Counted from the stretch's first letter, positions 1 to 9,467 are shown. The stretch: DNA of 64,000 nt from JBDWFY01 sp965275915 (GCA_965275915.1 CBDHYI010000006.1:124001-188000); one strand, 5' to 3'. Made by a program: numbers and translations. The notes: generated by a model from the letters alone, not told the origin.

Positions 1-1710
1 CCGGTCGACAAGGATGTGGTTGTCGAAGCGGCCTCTTTTTCCATTCCGGACATTCGGGCTGAAGACAAGGAGGCTGTTCTGTCTTTGAAGCTCGCCGGAG
101 AGGCGATCGATATCGGAACGGCGCTCGATCAGAAGCCTATCCTGATGGGAGCGCGGATGGGCGCTGACCCCGCAAAACTCAGCGGAACCGCGGAACTGAC
201 AATCAACACGGCGTTCCCGCTTGAAAACACCGGCGACATTGGACAGTTTGACTGGAGCATTCAGGGTGCGGTCGAAAATTTTGCGTCCGGTGAAACGATT
301 GGCGGGCAGACGATCGAAGAGGCAAACCTGACGCTTGAGGTCACACCCGAAAGGGCTGTGATTAAAGGGGATGGCCGCCTCAATGGCTTGAAGGCCGAAA
401 TCGATGTTGTCCAGCCTCTCAGAGAAACCGACAAGGAAACCGGGCGACAGGATGTTGCCCTCTCAATCACCGCAAAGGATCTGAAGGAAAACGGGATCGA
501 TCTGAAAGGTCTTGTTTCCGGTCCGATAAAGGTCTCCGTCAATGTCCATTCCGATGATGCCAAGGAAGTATCCGCCGATCTGACCGATGCTGTCCTGAAC
601 CTTGCTTCCGTTGGCTGGAAAAAGGGGAAGGGCGTGCCCGCAAAGGTCAGCTTCAGGCTTATCGAGAATGGTCAGGAGTTGCGTCTTGAAGACTTTGTTC
701 TGACGTCAGACGGGGTCAGGATCAGCGGTATGATCGACGCCCATGCCGACAGGGGGCTGACTGGAGCGACGTTTGATCAATTCGCCTTTCGCCAGGGTGA
801 CGATGCGACACTGACCGTCAAACAACTCGCTCAGGGATATGAGATCAATCTGGCGGCGCGCCGGTTTGATGGCCGGGGCATTGTGCAGTCCCTGAAGACA
901 GCAGGCGAGGACGATTCCGGTGATCTTGCCGACCGGGTCATCCTGTCCGCCAGGATTGATGTCCTGACCGGATTTAACAAGATATCGCTTTTCGATGTGT
1001 CCGTGAAATTCGATCTCAGCAATGATGTCGTGCAGTCCGGCTCCATCACCGGGCGCCTTGACGATAAAGCGCCTTTGACTGTTTCAATAAGTCCCTCCGG
1101 TGACAGCAGGATCTTGCAGGTAAACACCGCGGATGCGGGGAAACTGCTGGCGTTTCTGGACATTTATGAAAAAATGCGCGGCGGTACCGGCATTTTGACC
1201 GCGCTTCTGGATGAGCTTGATAACGGATCGGGACAAGCCAGACTGACGGATATCTCCATTGAAAATGACGAAACAGTGAAGGAGTTGGTCGGACGTCAGA
1301 GGCGCGAAGAGAAGACAATTCGCGGGACGGAAATTATTATTCAGCGGGCCGCCGAAACGGGGACAGCCGACTTCACGATTATGGAAATGGACTTCAATTT
1401 GCGAGACGACCTTCTCATCGTCAATGATGCGATTCTGAAGGGACCTGTCCTGGGGGGGACGGCCAGTGGTGAGCTGGACCTTGCCGCCAGGAACATCAGG
1501 CTCAGCGGCACTTTCGTTCCGATATATGCCGTAAACAGCCTGTTCGGAAAGCTGCCTGTCATTGGTCAGATTGTCGGTGGCGGGAGAAATGGTGGTCTGT
1601 TCGGCGTCACATTTGCGCTGACCGGTTCGCTGGACGATCCGCAACTACGGATCAATCCGGTGTCGGCCATCGCGCCGGGTATTTTCAGGAAAATTTTTGA
1701 ATACAGATAG
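1..1710 (+). CDS. AsmA/YhdP-like C-terminal region (5' partial)
   Basis: The reading frame is open from base 1, so the gene starts outside the window; at least 569 codons are present. The C-terminal stretch (GTADFTIMEMDFNLRDD, then LDLAARNIRLSGTFVPIYAV and LPVIGQIVGG) is the typical end of large AsmA-like/DUF3971 proteins of the YhdP type. These are inner-membrane-anchored, mostly beta-rich periplasmic proteins linked to lipid transport to the outer membrane. The substrate cannot be told from sequence. It is convergent with tyrS, with only about 20 bases between them, and no clear terminator is visible there. Confidence 0.8.
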   Translation, partial: PVDKDVVVEAASFSIPDIRAEDKEAVLSLKLAGEAIDIGTALDQKPILMGARMGADPAKLSGTAELTINTAFPLENTGDIGQFDWSIQGAVENFASGETIGGQTIEEANLTLEVTPERAVIKGDGRLNGLKAEIDVVQPLRETDKETGRQDVALSITAKDLKENGIDLKGLVSGPIKVSVNVHSDDAKEVSADLTDAVLNLASVGWKKGKGVPAKVSFRLIENGQELRLEDFVLTSDGVRISGMIDAHADRGLTGATFDQFAFRQGDDATLTVKQLAQGYEINLAARRFDGRGIVQSLKTAGEDDSGDLADRVILSARIDVLTGFNKISLFDVSVKFDLSNDVVQSGSITGRLDDKAPLTVSISPSGDSRILQVNTADAGKLLAFLDIYEKMRGGTGILTALLDELDNGSGQARLTDISIENDETVKELVGRQRREEKTIRGTEIIIQRAAETGTADFTIMEMDFNLRDDLLIVNDAILKGPVLGGTASGELDLAARNIRLSGTFVPIYAVNSLFGKLPVIGQIVGGGRNGGLFGVTFALTGSLDDPQLRINPVSAIAPGIFRKIFEYR

Positions 1711-1732
1711 GTCGAGCTTGAGAGTGCACGCT

Positions 1733-2986
1733 CTATCGAGGTTTCAGAAGAACGTGTTTTTTCTTGCCCAGCGACAGCTTGATGACTCCCTCGCCGGTCA
1801 GGTCTTCGACCGTCAGGACCCGCTTTTCATTCTGTTCCTGCGTGTCGTTGATCCGGATTGCCCCGCCTTTAACACTGCGCCGCGCTTCGCCGTTGGATGA
1901 GCAAAGTCCTGCAGCAACAAAGGCGCTAAGGAGACCAATGCCTTGGTCAAGAGCGTCCTTTTCTATGTCGTGAGAGGGAAGATCCGCCGCAAGATTTCCG
2001 TCCTCAAATGCCTGTTGCGAGATTTGCTGGGCCTTCTCCGCTGCATCGCGGCCATGCGCCAGGCCCGTGGCTTCGGTTGCGAGAACTTTTTTGGCGTCGT
2101 TGATGTCCGCGCCTTCCAGAGTTTCCAGTCGGGCGATTTCATCCATCGGTAGTGTTGTGAACAGTTTCAGAAAACGCCCGACATCAGCGTCTTCGGTGTT
2201 CCGCCAGTATTGCCAGTACTCATAGGGCGAAAGCTGGTCCGCATTCAGCCAGACGGCCCCGGCAGCGGTCTTGCCCATTTTGGCCCCGGAGGCCGTTGTA
2301 AGAAGAGGGGTTGTCAGCGCAAACAGGTCAATCTCGTTCAGGCGCCGTCCCAGATCAATTCCGGAGACGATGTTGCCCCACTGGTCCGAACCGCCCATCT
2401 GCAGCCGAACGCCGTGTCGGCGCTGCAGTTCAGCAAAATCATAGGCCTGCAGCACCATATAATTGAATTCCAGCAGCGAGAGGTGCTGCGCCCGATCCAG
2501 GCGCAATTTGACGGAGTCCCGCTGGATCATCTGGTTGACGGAAAAATGCCGCCCGACATCCCGCAGGAAATCGATGTACTTCAGAGACAGAAGCCAATTG
2601 GCATTGTCTTCCATGATGGCATGCGGTGCTGCGTCTCCGAATGTCAGGAACCGATCGAAAATCTTTCGAATGCCCGCCTTGTTGTTCTCAATGGTGCCCT
2701 CCGTCAGCAACTGCCGGCTCTCGTCTTTTCCTGACGGGTCGCCGACACGGGTCGTGCCGCCGCCCATCAGCACCACCGGACGGTGTCCGGTTTGCTGAAG
2801 CCAGTAAAGCATCATGATCTGAACAAGCGATCCGACATGCAGGCTCGGGGCCGTGCAGTCAAAACCGATATAGGCCGAGATGGACTGCGAGGACAGCAGG
2901 GTGTCCAGACCTTCGGCATCAGAAATCTGGTGGATGAAGCCGCGCTCGGTGAGGATGTTTAGAAAATCTGATTTGAACGCGGTCAT
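1733..2986 (-). CDS. tyrS: Tyrosyl-tRNA synthetase
   Basis: Class I aminoacyl-tRNA synthetase that charges tRNA-Tyr in the cytoplasm. At 417 aa it has normal length for the bacterial TyrRS. The HIGH-type motif is visible as HVGSL near residue 51, with DCTAPS just before it. GGSDQWGNI near residue 200 is the tyrosine-pocket signature and KMGKT near 240 is the KMSKS loop. The C-terminus (SSNGEARRSVKGGAIRIND) is the S4-like RNA-binding domain. It begins about 600 bases from glnA on the same strand and looks monocistronic. Confidence 0.97.
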   Translation of the reverse strand: MTAFKSDFLNILTERGFIHQISDAEGLDTLLSSQSISAYIGFDCTAPSLHVGSLVQIMMLYWLQQTGHRPVVLMGGGTTRVGDPSGKDESRQLLTEGTIENNKAGIRKIFDRFLTFGDAAPHAIMEDNANWLLSLKYIDFLRDVGRHFSVNQMIQRDSVKLRLDRAQHLSLLEFNYMVLQAYDFAELQRRHGVRLQMGGSDQWGNIVSGIDLGRRLNEIDLFALTTPLLTTASGAKMGKTAAGAVWLNADQLSPYEYWQYWRNTEDADVGRFLKLFTTLPMDEIARLETLEGADINDAKKVLATEATGLAHGRDAAEKAQQISQQAFEDGNLAADLPSHDIEKDALDQGIGLLSAFVAAGLCSSNGEARRSVKGGAIRINDTQEQNEKRVLTVEDLTGEGVIKLSLGKKKHVLLKPR

Positions 2987-3199
2987 TGTAATGGGTTGCC
3001 TTCTTTGGGGGACCGAACTCCGGATGCGGGCGGCTCTATAACCCGTTTTCCGATGAAAATCATCGTAAATTTACCGGCGTTGCCAGGTTGGTTCCCTTAA
3101 TCGTTCAAAGAAAGCGGACTTGAAGAGCATGTTTGGGAGATCGGGTGCGGGCCCAGGGTTTGGCGGCATAGCGTTTCATTGAAGCCCCACCCGATAAAC

Positions 3200-3234
3200 A
3201 AGGGCTTCGCGCGAGTGCTGCGAAGCCCTTTTTT
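3200..3234 (+). terminator. Rho-independent terminator in the tyrS-glnA gap
   Basis: A perfect 11-bp stem (AAGGGCTTCGC with GCGAAGCCCTT), a 9-base loop and a following T run point to a plus-strand transcript ending here. No plus-strand gene lies upstream between the tyrS start (2986) and this site, so a small RNA of roughly 100-200 nt is a possible source. The remainder of the 2987-3591 gap shows no gene I can support. Confidence 0.7.
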
Positions 3235-3461
3235 GTCCCGTTATACGTTTGCTTGGAACCGGAACTTAATCGCGGTCTATCCTTGGGACTGTGTCATATA
3301 GACAGATGTTTCGATTGAACAATCATTCAAACGACGTTGCGCATTCCAATAACCCTGCCTGGGGTAGGGTGAGAAAACGGACGCAAATATGAACCGGAAT
3401 ACACACAATACCAACGCGCCGAACGGACTCAATCGATTTAGATTTATTCAATTGTCTGGAC

Positions 3462-3486
3462 GTGAAGATCGAAAGTCGATCTTCAC
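3462..3486. repeat. Perfect 11-bp hairpin
   Basis: GTGAAGATCGA and TCGATCTTCAC are separated by three bases. There is no T tract on either side, so this is not a standard intrinsic terminator. It may act as an mRNA structure or a protein site. Confidence 0.5.
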
Positions 3487-3515
3487 AATGGCAAACTCTG
3501 GTCAGGCGGTGTCAT
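3483..3515 (-). other. Ten-codon mini-ORF with strong ribosome site, running into a hairpin
   Basis: On the minus strand AAAGGAGG (3524-3531) sits 8 bases before an ATG that opens a 10-codon frame (MTPPDQSLPL) ending at TGA in 3483-3485. The stop codon is at the base of a perfect 11-bp inverted repeat, 3462-3486 (GTGAAGATCGA, AAG loop, TCGATCTTCAC). This resembles leader-peptide architecture, but the next minus-strand gene (tyrS) is about 500 bases away. It could also be chance or a remnant. Confidence 0.25.
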
Positions 3516-3591
3516 ATTCTTAACCTCCTTTGCGAGAAATAGTTTGAAGGTTAATGAATTGACTGTCAAACGACGAAAATTAATTTAATGA

Positions 3592-3622
3592 CAAAAAAAA
3601 ACGGGCGCCTGAGCGCCCGTTT
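3592..3622 (-). terminator. glnA terminator
   Basis: Eight-bp stem ACGGGCGC/GCGCCCGT with a CTGA loop. On the minus strand it is followed by a run of at least eight T, 55 bases after the glnA stop codon. Confidence 0.85.
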
Positions 3623-3677
3623 ATTCTTGAAGCGGACAAGACTTGTAAAGATGGTCTCTGTCCGGCACTCAATAGTC

Positions 3678-5087
3678 TTAGCAGGAATAGTAGAGGTCGA
3701 ATTCGACCGGATGCGGAGTCATTTCGAACCGCTCCACTTCATCCATCTTCAGTTCGACATAGGCATCGATCTGATCATCGTCGAAAACACCGCCTGCTTT
3801 GAGGAATTCCCGGTCGCCGTCAACCGATTCAACGGCTTCGCGCAACGAGCCGCAAACCGTTGGGATTTCTTTCAGTTCTTCCGGCGGCAGATCGTAAAGA
3901 TCTTTGTCCATCGCTTCGCCCGGATGGATCTTGTTCTTGATGCCGTCAAGGCCGGCCATCAGCATGGCTGCGAACGCCAGATACGGATTGGCGGACGGAT
4001 CCGGGAAGCGGATTTCGATACGTTTGCCTTTCGGCGACGGGCTGTAGGGCACGCGGCATGAAGCAGAGCGGTTACGCGCCGAATAGGCCAGTAGAACCGG
4101 TGCCTCATATCCCGGAACCAGACGCTTGTAGGAGTTGGTTGACGGGTTGGTGAACGCGTTCAGCGCTTTGGCGTGTTTCAGGATGCCGCCGATATAGTAG
4201 AGGCACTCCTCGGACAGGTCGGCATACTGGTTGCCGGCAAAGACGGGGTTGCCTTCTTTCCAGATCGACTGGTGGCAGTGCATGCCCGTGCCGTTATCGC
4301 CGAAAATCGGCTTCGGCATGAACGTAGCGGATTTGCCATAGGCGTGAGCGACCTGGTGAACACCGTATTTGTACAGCTGGACATTGTCCGCGCTCTTTGT
4401 CAGCGGAGCGAACTTGATGCCAAGCTCGTGCTGGGCAGCGCCAACCTCATGGTGATGCTTTTCCACGCTGACGCCCATCTCGGCGAGAACCGAGATCATT
4501 TCGGAGCGATAGTCCTGACCGCTGTCGACCGGCGGGACCGGAAAATATCCGCCTTTGGTGCGCGGACGGTGACCGAGGTTGCCGGTCTCGTACTCGGTGC
4601 CCATGTTCGAAGGCAATTCATGGCAATCCAGCTTGAACCCGGTGTCATAGGGGTCTGAGGTGAAACGAACGTCGTCAAAGACGAAGAATTCAGGCTCAGG
4701 ACCAAAGAACACGGCATCACCGATGCCGGACGATTTCACATACGCCTCGGCTTTTTTTGCCGTCATGCGCGGGTCGCGATTGTAGGCTTCCCCGGTGGAA
4801 GGCTCCAGAATGTCGCAGAAGATCGCCATGGTCGACTGTGCGAAGAACGGATCCATGTGTCCGGTTTCCGGATCCGGCATCAAGGTCATGTCGGACTCGT
4901 TGATCGCCTTCCAGCCCGCAATGGACGAGCCGTCGAACATGACGCCGTCAGCGAACATGTCTTCGTCGACACATGAGACGTCCATGGTTACGTGCTGCAA
5001 TTTGCCACGAGGATCGGAAAAACGCATATCGACGAACTTGACGTCCTTTTCCTTGATCGTTTTTAAAATGTCCGATGCCGTTGTCAT
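3678..5087 (-). CDS. glnA: Glutamine synthetase, type I
   Basis: Makes glutamine from glutamate, ammonia and ATP. At 469 aa it is a normal-length GSI subunit, expected to form a dodecamer. Visible features are the N-terminal beta-grasp (KEKDVKFVDMRFSDPRGK), DGSSIAGW near 54, the ATP/glutamate signature KPIFGDNGTGMHCHQSIW near 260, the PSTNSYKRLVPGYEAP loop, RIEIRFPDPSANPYLAFAAM, and NLYDLPPEE-like KDLYDLPPEE near 400, the site where the adenylylated tyrosine is found in regulated GSI. It lies 110 bases downstream of glnB on the same strand, the usual glnBA unit of Rhizobiales. Confidence 0.98.
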   Translation of the reverse strand: MTTASDILKTIKEKDVKFVDMRFSDPRGKLQHVTMDVSCVDEDMFADGVMFDGSSIAGWKAINESDMTLMPDPETGHMDPFFAQSTMAIFCDILEPSTGEAYNRDPRMTAKKAEAYVKSSGIGDAVFFGPEPEFFVFDDVRFTSDPYDTGFKLDCHELPSNMGTEYETGNLGHRPRTKGGYFPVPPVDSGQDYRSEMISVLAEMGVSVEKHHHEVGAAQHELGIKFAPLTKSADNVQLYKYGVHQVAHAYGKSATFMPKPIFGDNGTGMHCHQSIWKEGNPVFAGNQYADLSEECLYYIGGILKHAKALNAFTNPSTNSYKRLVPGYEAPVLLAYSARNRSASCRVPYSPSPKGKRIEIRFPDPSANPYLAFAAMLMAGLDGIKNKIHPGEAMDKDLYDLPPEELKEIPTVCGSLREAVESVDGDREFLKAGGVFDDDQIDAYVELKMDEVERFEMTPHPVEFDLYYSC

Positions 5088-5196
5088 GAAGACCTTCCCT
5101 TATTTTGATCGGTTGTTGAGTTTCAGATTTGCAGGACCCATTCACAGGTTGTCCCAGCCGGGCGGCCGGGCTTTCAGACCGTGTGACAATAGGTGT

Positions 5197-5535
5197 TCAG
5201 ATTGCCTCTTCTCCGGACTCGCCTGTACGGATGCGGACTGCCTCCTCGATATTGGAGACAAATATCTTTCCATCGCCAATGCGGCCGGTCTGCGCCGCAT
5301 TCCGGATCGCTTCAACGGCATTGTCGACCAGATTGTCGGTGAGGACAATTTCGACTTTCACCTTCGGCAGAAAGTCGACGACATATTCAGCGCCGCGATA
5401 AAGTTCCGTATGTCCTTTTTGTCGGCCAAACCCCTTGGCTTCGGTCACGGTAATGCCCTGGAGCCCGACTTCTTGAAGCGCTTCTTTCACCTCATCCAGT
5501 TTGAAAGGTTTGATAATCGCCTCGATTTTTTTCAT
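5197..5535 (-). CDS. glnB: Nitrogen regulatory protein P-II
   Basis: Trimeric PII signal protein of 112 aa that senses 2-oxoglutarate, ATP/ADP and, through uridylylation, glutamine. It controls the NtrB/NtrC system and glutamine synthetase adenylylation. It begins MKKIEAIIKPFKLDEVKEAL. The T-loop GHTELYRGAEYVVDFLPK carries the uridylylated tyrosine (residue 51), and the second signature TGRIGDGKIFV follows. I chose the ATG at 5535 because family members start MKKIEAIIKPF; a longer frame reaches 5577. It probably co-transcribes with glnA. Confidence 0.97.
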   Translation of the reverse strand: MKKIEAIIKPFKLDEVKEALQEVGLQGITVTEAKGFGRQKGHTELYRGAEYVVDFLPKVKVEIVLTDNLVDNAVEAIRNAAQTGRIGDGKIFVSNIEEAVRIRTGESGEEAI

Positions 5536-5636
5536 TGCCTGCGACTCTCCGCCGTTTGGGCCGGAAGACCGTTGCATTGTCCTCCGGCACGTTTAGCATA
5601 TATGCCAGCACGTTACGTACTTATGCCAGCTCGATT

Positions 5637-5652
5637 AGCACGTATCGTGCCA
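5637..5652 (-). promoter_or_regulatory. Sigma-54 promoter for glnB-glnA
   Basis: On the minus strand TGGCACGATACGTGCT matches the sigma-54 consensus TGGCACG-N4-TTGCW with the invariant GG and GC exactly ten bases apart. It sits about 100 bases upstream of glnB, where an NtrC-dependent promoter is known in related bacteria. Two CTGGCATA copies lie between it and the gene. Confidence 0.65.
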
Positions 5653-5879
5653 AGTACTTCTCCCGAAAAATTCGCCCTAAAAACGGGCATAAACATCCAT
5701 GTCGCCGATGAAACAGCTTTCCGTTTACGCTAATTGTCGCCTTAAAAATAGGCATATGATAAAAAAATAAGCATATTTGCGGCCGAAAAATGCGTTTCCG
5801 CCGGTGTTCTCTTCCGTATTTTTTCACACCGTGTTTTGGTTGCAGGCATTGGCGGATAAACAAAGGCGGCTGCCGTTTG

Positions 5880-7373
5880 ATGATTGAATTGCTGACACCG
5901 GATGAGATGGGCCGGGCGGATCAACTGACAATAGAGTCCGGAACACCCGGATATGCTCTCATGGAGGTGGCCGGACAGGGCGTTGCCGACTTGCTGGCCG
6001 GATTGTTCCCGCCGGAGAAACGGGTGCTGGTGATTGCCGGACCGGGAAACAATGGCGGCGATGGCTTCGTTGCCGCGCGGCTTCTTCATAAGATCGGTTA
6101 TCAGGTTTCCATTGCCCTGCTGGGCGACCCGGACAGGCTCCGTGGCGACGCGCTGAGGGCCTATTCCGATTTGGATCGCTGCGATCTTGAAGTGCAATCT
6201 CTTGACAAGGGGCTTGTCGAGCACGCCGATGTCGTGGTCGATGCGTTGTTCGGTGCGGGCCTTGCCAGAGATATTACGGGTGAGGCGGCCGAAGTGATTG
6301 AAGCCGTCAATAAAAGTGGCAAACCCGTTATCGCCGTTGATCTGCCAAGTGGCATCAACGGTGCAACCGGCCAGGTTCAGGGCGCTGCCTTCAAGGCTGT
6401 CGCCACGGTGACGTTTTTTCGCAAGAAGCCAGGCCACCTTCTGTTGCCCGGACGGACGTTGTGCGGTCCCGTCAAGGTCGTGGATATCGGCATAAAGCCC
6501 GAGGTTCTTGATAAGATCGGCCCAAAGACGTTCAGGAACAGCAGTCAACTCTGGGGAGAACGGTTCCCGGTTCCCGGAGAGAGCGGGCACAAATATACCC
6601 GGGGGCATGCTGTTGTTTTTTCCGGTCCGGTTTCATCGACGGGTGCCGCGCGTCTCTGCGCCGAAGCGGCACTTCGAAGTGGAGCCGGTCTGGTCACCGT
6701 TGCGGCGCCGCCGGCTGCTTTGATTGTCAACGCGTCACACCTGACCTCCGTCATGGTCAAATCGGTTGAGGATGCCGATACGGCAGAAAACCTCCTCACT
6801 GACAGACGGTTCACGGCTGTTGCACTGGGCCCCGGCTTTGGCGTCGGGGAAAACACGCGACACTACGTGGCGCGGATTTTGGAAAACGGGCGCGCCGCCG
6901 TTCTTGATGCCGATGCTTTGACAAGTTTTGCTGAACGACCCGGCGATTTATTTCAGGCGATTTTACAGCACAGTCCGGAAAAAACCGTACTGACTCCTCA
7001 CGAAGGTGAGTTCAGAAAGCTCTTTTCAGATATTGATCCGGATGGCGGCAAGCTTGATCGCGCTCGAAAGGCCGCTCTCCTTTCCGGCGGCGTTGTGGTC
7101 CTTAAAGGAGCCGATACGGTCGTTGCTTCGCCAGACGGGCGGGCCGCAATCAACGACAACGCTCCGCCATGGCTTGCAACCGCCGGATCCGGCGACGTGC
7201 TGTGCGGTATTGTCTGCGGGTTGCTTGCTCAGTCGGTTCCGGCGTTTGAGGCAGCCTGCATGGGCGTTTGGATGCACGGTGCCTGCGCACAGCGGATCGG
7301 TCCCGGACTTGTCAGCGAGGATCTTGCCCCGAGTCTGCGCCATGTGATCCGGGATCTTGTTTCGGAGAGATAG
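5880..7373 (+). CDS. nnrD: Bifunctional NAD(P)H-hydrate epimerase / ADP-dependent dehydratase
   Basis: Repairs hydrated NAD(P)H. The N-terminal half (MIELLTPDEMGRAD, then VLVIAGPGNNGGDGFVAARL and DALFGAGL) is the YjeF_N/NnrE epimerase. The C-terminal half has the ribokinase-like NnrD dehydratase motifs ALGPGFGVGE, LTPHEGEF and ATAGSGDVLCGIV. The length, 497 aa, is normal for the fused enzyme. The start at 5880 follows AAAGGCGGC and gives the conserved N-terminus; an in-frame extension to 5790 is unlikely. It is divergent from glnB. Confidence 0.95.
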   Translation: MIELLTPDEMGRADQLTIESGTPGYALMEVAGQGVADLLAGLFPPEKRVLVIAGPGNNGGDGFVAARLLHKIGYQVSIALLGDPDRLRGDALRAYSDLDRCDLEVQSLDKGLVEHADVVVDALFGAGLARDITGEAAEVIEAVNKSGKPVIAVDLPSGINGATGQVQGAAFKAVATVTFFRKKPGHLLLPGRTLCGPVKVVDIGIKPEVLDKIGPKTFRNSSQLWGERFPVPGESGHKYTRGHAVVFSGPVSSTGAARLCAEAALRSGAGLVTVAAPPAALIVNASHLTSVMVKSVEDADTAENLLTDRRFTAVALGPGFGVGENTRHYVARILENGRAAVLDADALTSFAERPGDLFQAILQHSPEKTVLTPHEGEFRKLFSDIDPDGGKLDRARKAALLSGGVVVLKGADTVVASPDGRAAINDNAPPWLATAGSGDVLCGIVCGLLAQSVPAFEAACMGVWMHGACAQRIGPGLVSEDLAPSLRHVIRDLVSER

Positions 7374-7641
7374 ATCCAAAGGAAACTGCTTTTCCGGTGT
7401 TTTTATCCGTTGAAAATGTGACGATAAGAGCGAGCGCTGCTCCTATCACACCAGGCGCTGCCCCCATCTTGCTGCAGGCGCGACGGCGGGAAACGTGTGA
7501 AAAGAAAAGTGGTCTTTGAGACCCGTAAATCACGCGTTCTTCCGGCGGAATTCAGTCCTCGGATGCTGTTGGGATAATGGCAAAGACAAATTGCAGCTGA
7601 AATGAACAGCTGTTAATGAATTTTCGTAGGCTTTTGGCTGC

Positions 7642-7670
7642 TTGACACCCATATCGTTTGGTCTTAGGAG
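7642..7670 (+). promoter_or_regulatory. Promoter of tRNA-Leu
   Basis: TTGACA at 7642-7647, a 17-base spacer and TAGGAG lie just upstream of the tRNA at 7683. The tRNA-Val gene has the same layout (TTGCCT, 17 bases, TAGAGC), which supports both. Confidence 0.5.
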
Positions 7671-7682
7671 ACCACCACGTTT

Positions 7683-7766
7683 GCGGCTGTGGCGGAACTG
7701 GTAGACGCGCTGGTTTTAGGTACCAGTGTCTTTGACGTGTGGGTTCGAGTCCCTCCAGCCGCACCA
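7683..7766 (+). tRNA. tRNA-Leu (anticodon TAG)
   Basis: The acceptor stem GCGGCTG pairs with CAGCCGC, followed by A and an encoded CCA. The anticodon stem CTGGT/ACCAG encloses loop TTTAGGT, so the anticodon is UAG. A long variable arm and GGTTCGAGTCC T arm fit a class II leucine tRNA. The flanking gaps 7374-7682 and 7767-8108 hold no gene I can support. Confidence 0.97.
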
Positions 7767-8108
7767 GAAAATTACCCCCTTGTGGCGCGAAAGTGGAATA
7801 AGGGAACCAGAGTGCCTTGTGGCTCGTATCAGTCATTGTGTTCCGATGGAAAGTCTGCGTTGAACCGCGCGCGCACTTCCAGCGGGCGTCAATGGTCCGG
7901 CCGCCGGCAAAATCGCGAGATGGACCCGCCCGACGAGTGGTCTGGTCGTGATCGGAAATTCCAACAGGTGCATTCCGTGCAAAAATCGGATTGCGTCGAG
8001 CGGTAACGGGTACGGAAGCAGAGGCGTTCTCTGCCTGGCCGGCAGGCTGGCTCAGAGGATTCCCGATCCGACCCCCTGGCGTTCGAGAGTGAGGACGAAG
8101 TACATATC

Positions 8109-9467
8109 ATGCAGGTAACAGAAAATCTGGCCGAAGGGTTGAAACGCGAACTGAAGGTGGTTGTGCCTGCCTCTGATTTGAGCGGCAAGCTGGATGACTA
8201 TCTCGTCGATCTGAAATCCAAGGTCAGGATCAACGGTTTTCGGCCCGGAAAAGTGCCGCTCAACCACCTGAAAAGGCTCTATGGCCGTCAGGCCATGGCA
8301 GAGATTCTGGGCAATCTGATCAATGAAACGACCAAGAATGCCGTCGATGAGCGCAAGGAGCGCCCCGCGCTTCAGCCTGAAATCGATCTTCCGGATGAGC
8401 AGGCGGAGAAAGTTCTCGATGGGAAGGAAGATCTCTCCTATCTTATCAAGTACGAGATTATCCCCGAGTTTGAGCTGAAGGACTTCAAAGGCCTTAAGGT
8501 CGAGCGTCCGATCGTCGAAACACCGGAAGCGGAAATCGACGAACAGATTGATCGGATCGCCGACAGCAACCGTCCTTACGAAAACCGCAAAGAGGGTGCG
8601 GCGGCGGAAAGCGGCGATCGTCTGACTATGGCCTATGTCGGAAAGATCGACGGCGAAGCCTTTGAAGGCGGGGCGGATGAAAATGGTCAGTTGGTTCTTG
8701 GGTCGGGGCAATTCATCCCTGGTTTTGAAGATCAGTTGATCGGCGCAAAAGCCGGAGAAGAACGCCAGGTCAAAGTGACGTTTCCGGACGATTATCAGGC
8801 TGAACACCTGGCGGGCAAAGAGGCGGTCTTTGATGTGACTGTCAAGGAAGTCGCTCAACCCGGTGAACTGACACTTGATGATGCATTTGCGGAGAAGCTT
8901 GGCCTTGAGTCGATGGACAAGCTCCGGGAAATCGTGCGCGGCCAGGTCGAAAGCCAATATGGAGCGGCAACGCGTCAGAAAGTAAAGCGGCAGCTCTTGG
9001 ATCAGCTCGACGAAATGTACGATTTCGATCTGCCGGAGAAGTTGCTTGAAACCGAATTTGACGGCATCTGGCAGCAGGTGCAGCAGGATATGGAACGCAG
9101 CGGCAAGTCTTTTGAGGACGAGGATTCTTCGGAAGAAGAGACACGCGCTGAATACCAGAAAATTGCTCAGCGCCGCGTGCGCCTTGGTCTGGTGCTTTCT
9201 GAAATCGGCGAGAAAAACGATGTTCAGGTATCAGACGATGAAGTTCAGAAAGCGCTTTATGAGCGCGTTCGTCAGTTCCCCGGCCAGGAACAACAGGTTT
9301 TTGAATTCTATCAGAAGAACCCCAACGCTGTTGCGAGCCTGCGTGCACCGATTTTCGAGGATAAGGTCATCGACTTCCTGCTTGAGCTGGCTGACGTAAC
9401 GGACAAGACGGTTTCGAAGGAAGAACTTCTCGCTGACGAGGACGAAGACGGAATTGGCGATACTTGA
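8109..9467 (+). CDS. tig: Trigger factor
   Basis: Ribosome-bound chaperone and peptidyl-prolyl isomerase acting on nascent chains. The N-terminal ribosome-binding domain includes the GFRPGKVP signature near residue 43. The FKBP-like PPIase domain (GDRLTMAYVGKIDGEAFEGG, then FIPGFEDQLIGAKAGEERQVKVTFP) spans about 160-250. The rest is the helical C-terminal cradle with an acidic tail (LLADEDEDGIGDT). The 452-aa length fits the family. It leads the tig-clpP-clpX-lon-hupB proteostasis cluster. Confidence 0.97.
   Translation: MQVTENLAEGLKRELKVVVPASDLSGKLDDYLVDLKSKVRINGFRPGKVPLNHLKRLYGRQAMAEILGNLINETTKNAVDERKERPALQPEIDLPDEQAEKVLDGKEDLSYLIKYEIIPEFELKDFKGLKVERPIVETPEAEIDEQIDRIADSNRPYENRKEGAAAESGDRLTMAYVGKIDGEAFEGGADENGQLVLGSGQFIPGFEDQLIGAKAGEERQVKVTFPDDYQAEHLAGKEAVFDVTVKEVAQPGELTLDDAFAEKLGLESMDKLREIVRGQVESQYGAATRQKVKRQLLDQLDEMYDFDLPEKLLETEFDGIWQQVQQDMERSGKSFEDEDSSEEETRAEYQKIAQRRVRLGLVLSEIGEKNDVQVSDDEVQKALYERVRQFPGQEQQVFEFYQKNPNAVASLRAPIFEDKVIDFLLELADVTDKTVSKEELLADEDEDGIGDT

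Noticed and set aside
5580..5640. Additional sigma-54 boxes at the CTGGCATA copies
   Set aside because: The GG and GC spacing is not ten bases in these copies, so only the site at 5637-5652 is called.
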